64,000 nt of DNA from Bacteroidales bacterium (lineage in GTDB: Bacteria > Bacteroidota > Bacteroidia > Bacteroidales > UBA3824), in the NCBI GenBank assembly GCA_016286055.1, contig JAEERW010000011.1, positions 1 through 64,000 on the forward strand. Reading direction: 5' to 3'. Of this stretch, positions 24,596 to 34,621 are shown piece by piece; position 1 is the stretch's first letter; the number at the start of each line of letters is the position of its first letter. The position numbers and the translations under genes are program-made. The notes under the pieces were generated by a model. It was given only the letters and a program-made list of their open reading frames with translations. It was not told the DNA's origin and searched no databases.

Positions 24596-24733
24596 TTTTT
24601 GTATTTTGGTCAACGAATTAAACTAATTAAACAAAATAATATCTGTTTATAAATAATAATTAAAAAACTGTGATTTTTTAATTATTTGCGAATTTAACTA
24701 ATACATTTTAAATGTGTTCGTTTTATTCGTAAA

Positions 24734-24760
24734 ATGAAAGGTTCTTTTAAGAACTTTCAT
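24734..24760 (-). terminator. Hairpin terminator after hemB
   Basis: ATGAAAGGTTCTT (24734-24746) pairs, with one bulge, with AAGAACTTTCAT (24749-24760). It lies between hemB and hemL, both on the minus strand, and should end the hemA-hemC-hemD-hemB transcript. Confidence 0.6.
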
Positions 24761-24815
24761 TTATTTTTATATTTTTTATTTGTTTGCTTTGTTTAATTCG
24801 TTGATAATTAATATT

Positions 24816-25793
24816 TTATTTTACTATACCCCATTGAGCGGCTTCTTCGGCGTGATATGTGATTATCATATCGGCACCTGCGCGGCGGATGGAGAGGAGA
24901 ATTTCGGAAACGATGCGTTTTTCATCAATCCAACCATTTGCCGCAGCAGCCTTAACCATTGAGTATTCGCCACTTACGTTGTAGGCGCAGATAGGCATAT
25001 TGAATGTATCTTTTGTGCGGCGAACAATGTCTAAATAGGGTAGGGCTGGCTTAACCATAACAATATCAGCACCTTCCTCAATATCTAATGCAATTTCGCG
25101 CATTGCCTCGTTGCTGTTGGCAGGGTCCATTTGATAGGTTTTGCGGTCGCCAAACTTAGGTGCGCTTTCGGCTGCATCGCGAAACGGTCCGTAAAATGCC
25201 GAGGCGTATTTAGCCGAATATGCCATTATGGGAAGATTGGTAAAACCATTGTCGTCTAATGCTTTACGAATGCGACCCACACGTCCGTCCATCATATCGC
25301 TTGGGGCAACCATATCTACGCCGGCTTTGGCAAATGCAACGCACTGTTTAGCAAGTGTTTCGAGAGTAGAATCGTTGTCCACGTCGCCGTTAACGAGAGT
25401 TCCGCAGTGTCCGTGAGTGGTGTATTCACAGTTGCAAACATCGGCAATTACGTACATTTCAGGCACTTGCGCCTTAATTGCACGGATAGTTTCGGGAATA
25501 ATTGCGTGGTCGTGGGCTGCACATTCGCCGGTTTCGTCTTTGTGGTCGGGAATTCCAAATAATAGTACCGACTTGATACCGAGCGAGTTAAGATGTTTGC
25601 ATTTTTCTACAATAAGGTCGATGCTCATCTGAAATTGTCCGGGCATCGACGGTATAGGATTCTTTACATTTGTGCCCGAAACGGCAAAAAGCGGCATAAT
25701 AAGATTTGCTGCCGAAACGGTGGTTTCGCGCATCATATCGCGAGTAATGGAGTTGCTGCGCAAACGGCGCAAGCGTGTTATAGGAAATGCCAT
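24816..25793 (-). CDS. hemB: Porphobilinogen synthase (5-aminolevulinate dehydratase)
   Basis: The 325-residue enzyme condenses two 5-aminolevulinates. A Cys-rich metal site, DVCNCEYTTHGHCG near 120, marks the zinc-dependent class. The active-site lysines are in AYSAKYASAFYGPFRDA and MVKPALPYLDIV. It starts 15 bp after hemD and is the last gene of the hemA-hemC-hemD-hemB run. Confidence 0.95.
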   Translation of the reverse strand: MAFPITRLRRLRSNSITRDMMRETTVSAANLIMPLFAVSGTNVKNPIPSMPGQFQMSIDLIVEKCKHLNSLGIKSVLLFGIPDHKDETGECAAHDHAIIPETIRAIKAQVPEMYVIADVCNCEYTTHGHCGTLVNGDVDNDSTLETLAKQCVAFAKAGVDMVAPSDMMDGRVGRIRKALDDNGFTNLPIMAYSAKYASAFYGPFRDAAESAPKFGDRKTYQMDPANSNEAMREIALDIEEGADIVMVKPALPYLDIVRRTKDTFNMPICAYNVSGEYSMVKAAAANGWIDEKRIVSEILLSIRRAGADMIITYHAEEAAQWGIVK

Positions 25794-25808
25794 AATGCAA
25801 TATTTTTT

Positions 25809-26555
25809 TTATAATGTTTTGAACTTATTTGCAATGTACTCTGCCAAAATTTCAAAATTTGGCTCTGGCGATGTAAGCACGTTGGTAAACCCTTGATTTT
25901 TAATAAATTCTGCCGTGGTTTTGCCTATGCAGAATATCGCCGTGTCAGTTGCAAAGTTCGCAATTTTTTCGATATTTAAAAAACTTCTGAACTCCGAAGG
26001 ACTTGAAAAAACATAGCCATTGGCTTTGTTGCTGTTAATCAATGAGATAATTTTTGAATCGGGATTATTTATTGCAATTGTTTGATAAACAGTAATTTGT
26101 GTAAAATTGCATAAATTTTCAAGTCTCTCCTTGATAATTGGTGAGGCAATGTCGCCTTTGGCTTGAAGAATATTTTTGTCTTGGATTAATCCGCTGTTAA
26201 TCAGATATTCAGCAAGGTCGGCAGCGGTTGTTCCGAGATTTTCTATTGCTACGTTAAACCCTTGGCTTTTAAGTTTTTCCGAAGTTTTTTTGCCAACAGA
26301 AATTATTGGTAAAGATGTTTTATTGATTGTACCTTTTGTGCTGTTAATTAGATAGTTGAAACTATCCACACCAATCGCTGAGGTGATTATGATGTAGTCG
26401 TAATTCGAGAGATTGTCTATTATATTTAAGGTGTCAACGTCGGGCTCAATGGTTTGAGTAGTAATAACAGGCAGATTTACAGCGGTTAAGCCGTGCTTTT
26501 GCAATGCTTTTTGAAACCGTGGAAATGAATCCTCTTTTTGACACGAAACTATCAT
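25809..26555 (-). CDS. hemD: Uroporphyrinogen-III synthase
   Basis: A 248-residue two-domain protein with low sequence conservation, as is normal for HemD. YDYIIITSAIGVDSFNYLI and the C-terminal FCIGKTTAEFIKNQGF match family motifs. It closes hydroxymethylbilane with ring-D inversion to give uroporphyrinogen III. The start overlaps the hemC stop by 4 bp (ATGA), a coupled arrangement, and hemB follows. Confidence 0.9.
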   Translation of the reverse strand: MIVSCQKEDSFPRFQKALQKHGLTAVNLPVITTQTIEPDVDTLNIIDNLSNYDYIIITSAIGVDSFNYLINSTKGTINKTSLPIISVGKKTSEKLKSQGFNVAIENLGTTAADLAEYLINSGLIQDKNILQAKGDIASPIIKERLENLCNFTQITVYQTIAINNPDSKIISLINSNKANGYVFSSPSEFRSFLNIEKIANFATDTAIFCIGKTTAEFIKNQGFTNVLTSPEPNFEILAEYIANKFKTL

Positions 26556-27472
26556 TGTTTAATCTCCTTCAAAATATCCTCGCCGCCGTTTTTGAGTATG
26601 TATTTGGCGGTGTTGAAGGCGGCAAGGTGGGCGTTGTCGAGCGATTGCGAGTCGCTGTATTCCACGTAGTTGCTGCCGTCGGGCATTGATATAAAGGCTT
26701 TTACAAAAAACTCGGTTTTAGTGGCTTGTGTGTAGCAACCAAAAGGAGTTTTGCAGCCGCCGTTTATCATTTTTAGCAAAAGACGTTCGGCAAAAACTGG
26801 TGTCCACGTTTCCACATCGTTGATAAATCGTGCAACGTATTCTGCATCAGAGTTTTGACTACAAGTTTCTACTGCAATTACTCCTTGACAAGCCGCAGGG
26901 ATAATTTCATCTTTGTCGATTATTTGTGTTATACGGTCTTGAAAACCAAGACGTTGTAATCCTGCCGCAGCCATTACCATAGCAGAACAAACACCGTTGT
27001 CAAATTTTTGCAGACGAGTATTTACGTTTCCGCGTATGTCGGTGATATGTAGCGATTTATATTTGTGCAGAAGTTGTGCCTTGCGTCTTAGGCTCGATGT
27101 TGCAATTATATCGTTGGTGGTGAGTTCTGCAAGCAATTTTGCGTTTTTTGCCACAAGGGCGTCGCGAAACTCGGCGCGGGGCAAAACTGCCGAAACTCGC
27201 AATGTGTCAGGCAATTCGGCGGGTAAATCTTTCAAACTGTGAACGGCAAAGTCGATTGTTCCATCTTTGAGTTCCTTTTCGATTTCGGCGGTAAAAATGC
27301 CTTTGTCGCCTATCTCAGCAAGGGGTTTGTTGAGAATTTTGTCGCCTTTGGTGTCGATTACCTTGATTTCAAAATCGATTTCGGGCAGTTCGCGTTCTAA
27401 TGCTTGTTTTACTGCATTTGCCTGAAATAGAGCCAATTGGCTACCGCGTGTTCCTATTATTAATGTAGGCAT
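26552..27472 (-). CDS. hemC: Hydroxymethylbilane synthase (porphobilinogen deaminase)
   Basis: The 306-residue enzyme polymerises four porphobilinogens. MPTLIIGTRGSQLALFQA opens the protein, HSLKDLPAELP carries the catalytic region, and NGGCKTPFGCY holds the Cys that binds the dipyrromethane cofactor. It lies 2 bp after hemA and overlaps hemD by 4 bp. Confidence 0.95.
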   Translation of the reverse strand: MPTLIIGTRGSQLALFQANAVKQALERELPEIDFEIKVIDTKGDKILNKPLAEIGDKGIFTAEIEKELKDGTIDFAVHSLKDLPAELPDTLRVSAVLPRAEFRDALVAKNAKLLAELTTNDIIATSSLRRKAQLLHKYKSLHITDIRGNVNTRLQKFDNGVCSAMVMAAAGLQRLGFQDRITQIIDKDEIIPAACQGVIAVETCSQNSDAEYVARFINDVETWTPVFAERLLLKMINGGCKTPFGCYTQATKTEFFVKAFISMPDGSNYVEYSDSQSLDNAHLAAFNTAKYILKNGGEDILKEIKQ

Positions 27473-27474
27473 AG

Positions 27475-28710
27475 TTATAAGTCAAAAATTTTTTTCATTA
27501 GTTCGGCATATTCTGTGTTTTTGCCGTTAAGAGTGTGTATCTTAACGTTTTTAATGAGTAGCCGTGCAAATTTTTCGGTGATGTGTCGGCCGTATCGTTC
27601 AATCATTGAGCCGTCTTTGATACCGTTGATTTTTAGGAATCCTTCAAGTTCTGTTTGGTTGGTTTTTTCTAAGTTGTCTTTAATCTCCAAAATCACAGGG
27701 AGTAGCCGCCGTTGGTTGAGCCATTGAGCAAAGTCATCTTTAACTTCGGCAATAATGCTTTCGGCCTGAATCACAGCCTGATGACGACGCAGCGATACTT
27801 GGTTTATGTGTTTTTGAAGGTCGTCGATGGCGAGAAGTTTTATGTTTTTGATTTCGGATATTTTTTCGTCGATATTTCTTGGCACTGAAATATCCACAAA
27901 TACGCGCGGATTGTCGGAAGGTTTTATCATTGAGTAATTTACAAGATAATTTTTGCTCGATGTGGCAGTGAGCACAATGTCGAAATTGTTGATGGAGTCT
28001 GCCAACTGTTTTATTTTCAACGGTTGTGCATTGTACAGAGAGGCAAGATGTTCTGCTTTTTCAGACGTTCGGTTGCATATAGAAAGGTGTCGGCAGCCTT
28101 TTTTTGCAAAATTCTGCAAAGTGAGTCCGCCAGTTTGACCTGCGCCTATTACTAATATTTTTTTATCAATAAGGTTGTCGGTGAGTGCAAAACACATTTC
28201 TACAGCCGCGCTACTTGCCGATGCCGCACCGTGCGATATATCAGTTTCGGTGCGCACTCGGTTTGCCGCTTCAAAAGCCTTGTTGAAAAGCCTTGTGAGC
28301 GAGGGACTTAGAAAACTGCTATTGAAACAAAACCTGAATGCGTTTTTTACTTGCATTACAATTTGGTCTTCACCCAAAATCATCGATTCCATTCCCGATA
28401 CCACTCGGAAAAGGTGTTCTGCCACCTGTGTACCTGTGAAAAAATAGAAATATTCGCGGTGCAGCGGCGAGTAAGTCCTAAATTTTGCCAAAGAGTGTGT
28501 TATAAAGTCGAAATTCTCCTCTTCGGTGTCGAAATCGGTGTCGAAATATATCTCCTGTCGGTTGCAGGTGGATATGATGGCAAGACCGTTGAAGTGTTTC
28601 TTGGGTTTGAGCCTGACATAAAATTCCGAAATCTCCTCCTCTGAAAAGGAGTACTGCTCTCTCACCGACACCGGCCCCGTTTTATGGCTAATACCTAATA
28701 AAGCAATCAT
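27475..28710 (-). CDS. hemA: Glutamyl-tRNA reductase
   Basis: A 411-residue NADPH-dependent enzyme that reduces Glu-tRNA to glutamate-1-semialdehyde, the first step of the C5 heme pathway. The catalytic Cys is in IISTCNRQEIYF and the nucleotide-binding motif is VIGAGQTGGLTLQN. The ATG at 28710 (MIALLGISHKTGPV) is the family-typical start; the TTG 33 bp upstream lies inside the promoter. It is the first gene of the hemA-C-D-B operon and probably its control point. Confidence 0.95.
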   Translation of the reverse strand: MIALLGISHKTGPVSVREQYSFSEEEISEFYVRLKPKKHFNGLAIISTCNRQEIYFDTDFDTEEENFDFITHSLAKFRTYSPLHREYFYFFTGTQVAEHLFRVVSGMESMILGEDQIVMQVKNAFRFCFNSSFLSPSLTRLFNKAFEAANRVRTETDISHGAASASSAAVEMCFALTDNLIDKKILVIGAGQTGGLTLQNFAKKGCRHLSICNRTSEKAEHLASLYNAQPLKIKQLADSINNFDIVLTATSSKNYLVNYSMIKPSDNPRVFVDISVPRNIDEKISEIKNIKLLAIDDLQKHINQVSLRRHQAVIQAESIIAEVKDDFAQWLNQRRLLPVILEIKDNLEKTNQTELEGFLKINGIKDGSMIERYGRHITEKFARLLIKNVKIHTLNGKNTEYAELMKKIFDL

Positions 28711-28740
28711 TTGCGGATTAAATCTCTTAGTTTCGGATTG

Positions 28741-28748
28741 CAAAATTA
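28741..28748 (-). promoter_or_regulatory. Promoter -7 box of the hemA operon
   Basis: On the minus strand TAATTTTG fits TAnnTTTG, 30 bp before the hemA ATG at 28710. No clear -33 element. Confidence 0.6.
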
Positions 28749-28909
28749 GTAATTTTATTTTGATTGGAGAAATAACGTGGAGTGAATGAAATGATAAAAA
28801 GTTTCATTAGCGCTTATGTTGAAAATAAACACTTTGTAATACTCTTTAAGATTTTTCTTCTTTTTTTTCAACAAAATCCATTTTTTTTCCGTACCTTTAA
28901 TTTGTGAAA

Positions 28910-31126
28910 ATGTATTGTATTAAGCATATTGTATTATTAATGGTTTTGACGTTGACATTTGGTGCAAATAATTGTGCTATGTGTCAGCAAGGGGATTCTA
29001 TGTGTGTTGATAATGAATTAGTTATAAATGATACTCTCGTTCATTATCTCGATAGTTTGTCGCACGAGATAGCTGTAATGCCAGATAGTCGAGAAAAACT
29101 TGTTTCGCTCAATAGGTTCACATTTTACCATCCCAATATAGATACTGTAAAAAAATATGCTCAGATGGAACTTCGTCTTGCCACCTCTTTGCACGAAAAC
29201 AATTTTCTGATCAACGCTTATTCGCATCTCGGATTTGCCGAATATTATAGTTTGAATTTTGATAAAGCCTTGCATTACTATAAAGAGATGATGCTTATGA
29301 GCGATTCCATGCATTTGGATTACAAAAAGGCTAAAAGCTGTCACCAATTGGCAACAGTGTATTCTACTAGGGGTAATCATGCAATGGCCGATAAGTATTA
29401 TGCCGAGGCATTGAAAATTTTTGAAGAACTGCGCGACACTATGCAGATTTGCGAAACTATACGTAGCCTTGCTGAAATCTACATAGATTTTGAAATGTTG
29501 AAAACCGCCGAGGAGTATATCAGCTATGCTATGAGTATGGATTCTTTGGTAAATAATGTTGATGGAATAGTGCAGAACACGTATCATCGTGGTCGTATCA
29601 ATTATGTCAAATATCGCCATACTGATTCGTTGTTGTATTTGCGCCGTTCAATCAATTTGCTTGTGCAGGCTTGCCGTATTTCTGACGACGATTACTCACT
29701 GGCCGATATGTATATGGAATTGATGTTTTGGTATGTGGATATGTCGAGAGCTGTGCCTGTTGACAAGAAAACGCTCTGTCTGGATTCTGCCAATTATTAT
29801 TATTTGTTGGCTAAGAAATACTCAGAACAATACAATAGGGTGGAAGATGCAAATTTATTTGATCTCTGGAACGCTCTGTACAAAAGTGAGAATGAGGATT
29901 ACAACGAGGCTTATCAGATATTCAAAACCATTGAGGGTAATTTTACTCAAGACTCCATGTATCCCGATTTTTGGATTAACTTTTTTTATCGGTTTTCAAA
30001 GTTTTATGAGCGGATAGAGGATTACAAATGTGCTTTGGCGTACCGTGTTAAGGCTGAACAACTTCGCGACAAAATATACGACCGCGAATTTGTGGTACAA
30101 ACCACGAGAAACAAAGCACAGGTAGATCTTGATTTGGAAATCGCCAACCACAACAAAACTGTGGAAGCTAAGCAAATGAAATTGATGTATGCTATCATAT
30201 TTGCAGTGCTGGTGCTTGTACTGTTGTTGGTTATCTCTGCAAGTTTTGTTAAAAACAAGCGTACCAACAAGATACTGCTCGATAGCAACACCGAGATAGA
30301 ACTTCAACGCGACCAGCTCAAAGCCATCAACGAGGAGATAACATCGAGCATACGTTATGCTCAAAAAATTCAGGAAGCATCGCTACCGCTTAAAGACGAT
30401 TTGGATAATATTTTCGGCGGTTGTCTGCTGTATTGGAATCCGATGGACATAGTTTCGGGTGATTTCTTTTGGGCTCAACAAAAAAGCCATTTGAAGTTTC
30501 TTGCGGTGGGCGATTGTACAGGGCATGGTGTCCCTGGCGCTTTCATGAGTATGCTCGGAATATCATCACTGAACGACATTGTCTTCTCTATCAATACCGA
30601 AACATGGATTCCTTCTGCTGGGGCATTGATGGATGTTATCAGAATGAAGATTGTTTCGTCGTTGCGTCAATCTGTTGAAAACGAAGATGATACCAAAGAT
30701 GGAATAGATTTGGCACTCTGTATCATCGACATGCGCAACCACAAATTGCATTTTGCTGGTGCTATGCGTCCGTTGTTTCTTTTTCGTGGCGACAAATGCC
30801 TGCAATACAGCGGCGACCGTATGCCTGTGGGGGTATCGTTCAAACAGGATATTCCATTTACCAACCATATCATTGACACCGTAAAGGACGATACCATTTA
30901 CCTTTTTACCGATGGCGTAGTAGACCAGTTCGGTTATGTCGATGGTGTGGAGACAAAATTTACTCGCAAACGTCTTTGTTCCATGCTCTCACAGATTCAC
31001 AACCTTCCGTTCAACGAGCAGCAGGAGCGCGCCGAGGCTGTGTTTGAACGTTGGGCTAATTCAAGTAGCGGTAATATGAGGTGTCCTCAGGTAGATGATC
31101 AGTTGCTGGTGGGAATCAAGATATAA
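28910..31126 (+). CDS. TPR sensor with SpoIIE-type serine phosphatase domain
   Basis: A 738-residue membrane protein: signal peptide (residues 1-24), about 370 residues of TPR-like helices probably outside the cytoplasm, a transmembrane helix (LMYAIIFAVLVLVLLLVISASF near 426-447), a coiled coil (SNTEIELQRDQLKAINEEI), and a C-terminal PP2C/SpoIIE phosphatase. Metal-binding Asp residues sit in MDIVSGDFFW, AVGDCTGHGVPGAFMSM, LFTDGVVDQFG and CPQVDDQLLVG. This architecture is common in Bacteroidota and probably controls an anti-sigma/anti-anti-sigma switch or other phosphoprotein; the target is not encoded next door. The ATG at 28910 is preferred over the GTG two codons upstream. The gene is divergent from hemA. 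Confidence 0.85.
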   Translation: MYCIKHIVLLMVLTLTFGANNCAMCQQGDSMCVDNELVINDTLVHYLDSLSHEIAVMPDSREKLVSLNRFTFYHPNIDTVKKYAQMELRLATSLHENNFLINAYSHLGFAEYYSLNFDKALHYYKEMMLMSDSMHLDYKKAKSCHQLATVYSTRGNHAMADKYYAEALKIFEELRDTMQICETIRSLAEIYIDFEMLKTAEEYISYAMSMDSLVNNVDGIVQNTYHRGRINYVKYRHTDSLLYLRRSINLLVQACRISDDDYSLADMYMELMFWYVDMSRAVPVDKKTLCLDSANYYYLLAKKYSEQYNRVEDANLFDLWNALYKSENEDYNEAYQIFKTIEGNFTQDSMYPDFWINFFYRFSKFYERIEDYKCALAYRVKAEQLRDKIYDREFVVQTTRNKAQVDLDLEIANHNKTVEAKQMKLMYAIIFAVLVLVLLLVISASFVKNKRTNKILLDSNTEIELQRDQLKAINEEITSSIRYAQKIQEASLPLKDDLDNIFGGCLLYWNPMDIVSGDFFWAQQKSHLKFLAVGDCTGHGVPGAFMSMLGISSLNDIVFSINTETWIPSAGALMDVIRMKIVSSLRQSVENEDDTKDGIDLALCIIDMRNHKLHFAGAMRPLFLFRGDKCLQYSGDRMPVGVSFKQDIPFTNHIIDTVKDDTIYLFTDGVVDQFGYVDGVETKFTRKRLCSMLSQIHNLPFNEQQERAEAVFERWANSSSGNMRCPQVDDQLLVGIKI

Positions 31127-31228
31127 TGATTTTCCCAAAAATATCTGCTTTCTTTTTGTATTTCTTTTTTTTACATATATTTGTGCTGTTAATCTTGCTA
31201 TCAGTAAATATTTAAAGCTACATAGTAT

Positions 31229-33754
31229 ATGAAAAAACAATTTTTTTTGTTGATATTATGGGTGAGTGTGTGTACATCGCTGAGTACCAATGCTCAGGAG
31301 TTTAAAATTTCAGAATCAGGATGCCTCAGTAATTACGGCGTGGATGTAGCCGTTTTTGAGGATTATTACCCCGAAGGTCACCAAGGTGGTGTTTGTATCA
31401 TTATGAATGGCAAGCGTTTGGCTACCAATGGCGACATTCGTTTAGAACCTACTCCCGGTCAGTGGCAGGGCGTTCCCAAAAAGGTAGACCGAAAGGTGAG
31501 CGGCAATGTTATCACGGCTTCGATGTGCTTTCCCGACACGAGCCGCCATATGAAGGGTTTCAACCCGATGGTTTATCCCGATTTGGCGTTTTATTACAAG
31601 GTGGAGACCAAGCCCGAGGGCGATGCTGTGATTGTTACCGTTTCGCTTGATCAGCCTATTCCGCAAAAATTTGGAGGAAAGGTTGGCTTTAATCTTGAAT
31701 TTTTCCCGGGTGAACTATTTGGACATCCGTGGATTATGGATTCTAAGTCGGGAATTTTTCCGCAGCAGCCCAACGCACCTTTGGAAATTTCAACACCTAT
31801 TATAAATTATAAAGGTGATTTTGAGGGCAAAAATGGCTCAACGGTGAATTTGCAAAAATTTCTCGGCACGGGATATTCGCCGCTCATTGCCGACGACATT
31901 GTGTCGAAACCCTACGCCGAGGGCAAGAGGTTTGTGGTTTGTCCCGACGACCCGCTCAAAAAAATCACCATTGAGAGCGATGCACAGTTGAAACTTTACG
32001 ACGGACGTATGAATCACAACAACGGCTGGTTTGTGTTGCGCAGCGAGTTGCCTACTGGAAAAACTGGCGAGGTGTTGCGTTGGAAAATTACTCCCAACGC
32101 CGAAAAAGACTGGCTCTACGCCCCTGTGGTGCAGACTTCGCAAATCGGCTACCTACCTAACCAACCCAAGCGTGCAATTATCGAAACCGATCGTCGCGAC
32201 AATTCTATCACTGAGGCTAAACTCTTGAAAATCACTGCCGACGGTGAAATGTCTGTCCTTGCTCAGCATCCTGTTATGTGGGGTAAATATCTGAGATATA
32301 ATTACTTGACCTTTGATTTTTCTACCATCAAAGAGCCCGGACTTTACAAGATTGTTTACAAAAATAGCGAGTCGGTAGTTTTTAAAATCGATAGCGATGT
32401 TTACGAACGTGGTGTGTGGCAGCCTGTTATAGAGTATTTCTTGCCGGTGCAGATGTGCCACGTGAGGGTTAACGAAAAATATAAGGTTTGGCACGATGCC
32501 TGTCACCTCGACGATGCGCTTGTGGCAGAAAAAGGCAACCTTTTCGACGGTTACGACCAAGTGGACGATTTCCCGGGCGTAGTGCCTAATACTCCGAAAC
32601 TTGTGAACGTGGGCGGATGGCACGATGCTGGCGATTTCGACCTCCGTGTGGAGTCGCAGGCCAACGAATGTTACAATCTTTCGCTTGCTTACGAATGTTT
32701 TAAGCCCGAAATCGACGTAACCGCCATCGATTGGAAAAACCGCGTGGTGGAGATTCATCAGCCCGACGGTAAAAATGATATTCTTCAACAGATTGAAAAT
32801 GGCGCACTTACAATTGTTGCAGGTTACAACGCCCTCGGACGACTTTACCGAGGCATTATCTGCAATTCGCTCCGTCAGTACGCAATGCTTGGCGACGCTT
32901 CGGCTATGACCGACAATATTCCTGGCAACAACGACGACCGCCGCGTTTACACTGAAAACAATCCTTCGCGCGAACTCTCCACAGCCGCTTGTCTTGCAGC
33001 CACTTACCGCACCTTGAAGGGCTTCAACGATACCCTTGCAAACCGCTGTTTGGAAATTGCGCAAGCCGTTTATAATCAGAACAAAAATCCGAAAGGGTTT
33101 GCCGCTTTTGCCAAAATTCAGGCTGATGCGGAACTTTTCTTGGCTACTAATCAAAAACAATATCTCGACAATATTGTGGCTCTCACCGATTCAATTGGCA
33201 GATACATAGGCTATTGCGGTTGGTATCTTTCAAGAATCGAGCAATATTGCGCAGGTCAGAAGGATAAGAAATACAAGGCGTTTTCAAAGGCTTTCCGCGA
33301 CGCTCTGCCCACATACGCTGAAAATCTTAAAAAACAGACCACTGAAAATCCTTACGGTGTGCCTTACCGTCCCAATATCTGGGGTGCGGGCTGGGATATT
33401 CAGAGTTTTGGATTTAAACACTATTTCTTAGCATCGCAATATCCGCAAGTATTTGGAAAAGAGCCTGTTTTTGATGCGCTCAACTTTATACTCGGTACAC
33501 ATCCGGGCTTAAACCGTGCATCGTTTGCCTCGGGCGTGGGTGCTGAATCTGCCACTGTGGGTTATGGTCTCAACCGTAGCGACTGGTCGTATATCCCCGG
33601 CGGCGTGGTTTCGGGCACTGGTTTGATACGTCCCGATTTCCCTGAACTTTTGACCTTCCCATATCTCTGGCAGCAAGTGGAATATGTAATTGGCGGCGGT
33701 TCGTCGCATTATATGTTTTTGGTTTTGGCTGCCGAAAAATTAGGAAAACAATAA
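31229..33754 (+). CDS. Secreted glycoside hydrolase family 9 (endoglucanase-type)
   Basis: An 841-residue exported enzyme: signal peptide ending near STNAQ, a ~250-residue N-terminal beta domain, a CelD-N-type Ig-like domain (VQTSQIGYLPNQPKRAII), then the GH9 (alpha/alpha)6 barrel. The catalytic Asp pair is in GGWHDAGDFD (Asp466, Asp469) and the acid Glu is probably Glu818 in LWQQVEYVIGGG. GH9 enzymes cut beta-1,4-glucans such as cellulose or mixed-linkage glucan. It stands before HAD and prmC genes and not in a SusCD-type locus. The N-terminal extra domain is unassigned. Confidence 0.88.
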   Translation: MKKQFFLLILWVSVCTSLSTNAQEFKISESGCLSNYGVDVAVFEDYYPEGHQGGVCIIMNGKRLATNGDIRLEPTPGQWQGVPKKVDRKVSGNVITASMCFPDTSRHMKGFNPMVYPDLAFYYKVETKPEGDAVIVTVSLDQPIPQKFGGKVGFNLEFFPGELFGHPWIMDSKSGIFPQQPNAPLEISTPIINYKGDFEGKNGSTVNLQKFLGTGYSPLIADDIVSKPYAEGKRFVVCPDDPLKKITIESDAQLKLYDGRMNHNNGWFVLRSELPTGKTGEVLRWKITPNAEKDWLYAPVVQTSQIGYLPNQPKRAIIETDRRDNSITEAKLLKITADGEMSVLAQHPVMWGKYLRYNYLTFDFSTIKEPGLYKIVYKNSESVVFKIDSDVYERGVWQPVIEYFLPVQMCHVRVNEKYKVWHDACHLDDALVAEKGNLFDGYDQVDDFPGVVPNTPKLVNVGGWHDAGDFDLRVESQANECYNLSLAYECFKPEIDVTAIDWKNRVVEIHQPDGKNDILQQIENGALTIVAGYNALGRLYRGIICNSLRQYAMLGDASAMTDNIPGNNDDRRVYTENNPSRELSTAACLAATYRTLKGFNDTLANRCLEIAQAVYNQNKNPKGFAAFAKIQADAELFLATNQKQYLDNIVALTDSIGRYIGYCGWYLSRIEQYCAGQKDKKYKAFSKAFRDALPTYAENLKKQTTENPYGVPYRPNIWGAGWDIQSFGFKHYFLASQYPQVFGKEPVFDALNFILGTHPGLNRASFASGVGAESATVGYGLNRSDWSYIPGGVVSGTGLIRPDFPELLTFPYLWQQVEYVIGGGSSHYMFLVLAAEKLGKQ

Positions 33755-33766
33755 AATTTTATAACT

Positions 33767-34621
33767 ATGCACACCCCCGTAGCTCTTATATATGATTTTG
33801 ACGGAACGCTCTCGCCCGGAAATATGCAGGAGTTTGGATTTATCAACGCCATCGGCACCGACAAGGACGATTTTTGGCGGCGAAACAATCAAATGTCTGT
33901 TGAAAACGATGCGAGCGGCATTCTTTGCTATATGTATCTGATGATCGACGAAGCCAAGAAAAACGGAATTAAACTCACCAAAGAGTCGTTTCGCAGTTTT
34001 GGCAGCAAGATAAAACTTTACGACGGTGTAAAAGATTGGTTTCGTAATATCAACCAATATGGCAGCAGTATCGGCTTGAAAATCAGTCACTACATCAATT
34101 CTTCGGGATTGAAGGAGATGATAGAAGGGTCGCCCATTGCCCACGAATTTGCCAATATCTATGCCTGTTCGTTTCTTTACAACAGCGAAGGAAACGCCTA
34201 TTGGCCTGCTGTGGCGGTGGATTTTACTACCAAGACTCAGTTTTTGTTTAAATTAAACAAAGGAATTACCGAAATATCAGATAGTTGGAAGATAAATCAA
34301 TATATACCGGAAGAGGAGCGACCAATGCCGTTTCAAAATATGATTTATTTTGGCGACGGCGAAACCGACATTCCGAGTATGAAAATGATAAAGGAGCGCG
34401 GGGGGCATAGTATTGCTGTTTACAAACCAGGCGACAAAGACAAAAAGTCTGTGGCTGAGAAACTTATCCGCGAACAAAGGGTAAATTTTGCTTGTCCCGC
34501 CAACTATAATCCCGACAAATCTCTCTTTAAAGTTGTGAAACGTATTCTCGACAAAATCAAAGCCGACAACGATTTCAAACGCCTTGTAAAAGTTAATCAA
34601 AAGCGTATAGAAAAATGTTAA
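33767..34621 (+). CDS. HAD-superfamily hydrolase
   Basis: A 284-residue cytoplasmic protein with HAD motif I DFDGTLSPGN (near residue 9-18), a C1-type helical cap region, and motif IV FGDGETDIPSMKM near 201. It is a phosphatase or phosphotransferase of unknown small-molecule substrate. It starts 12 bp after the GH9 stop and overlaps prmC by 7 bp, so it is in an operon with both. Confidence 0.85.
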   Translation: MHTPVALIYDFDGTLSPGNMQEFGFINAIGTDKDDFWRRNNQMSVENDASGILCYMYLMIDEAKKNGIKLTKESFRSFGSKIKLYDGVKDWFRNINQYGSSIGLKISHYINSSGLKEMIEGSPIAHEFANIYACSFLYNSEGNAYWPAVAVDFTTKTQFLFKLNKGITEISDSWKINQYIPEEERPMPFQNMIYFGDGETDIPSMKMIKERGGHSIAVYKPGDKDKKSVAEKLIREQRVNFACPANYNPDKSLFKVVKRILDKIKADNDFKRLVKVNQKRIEKC

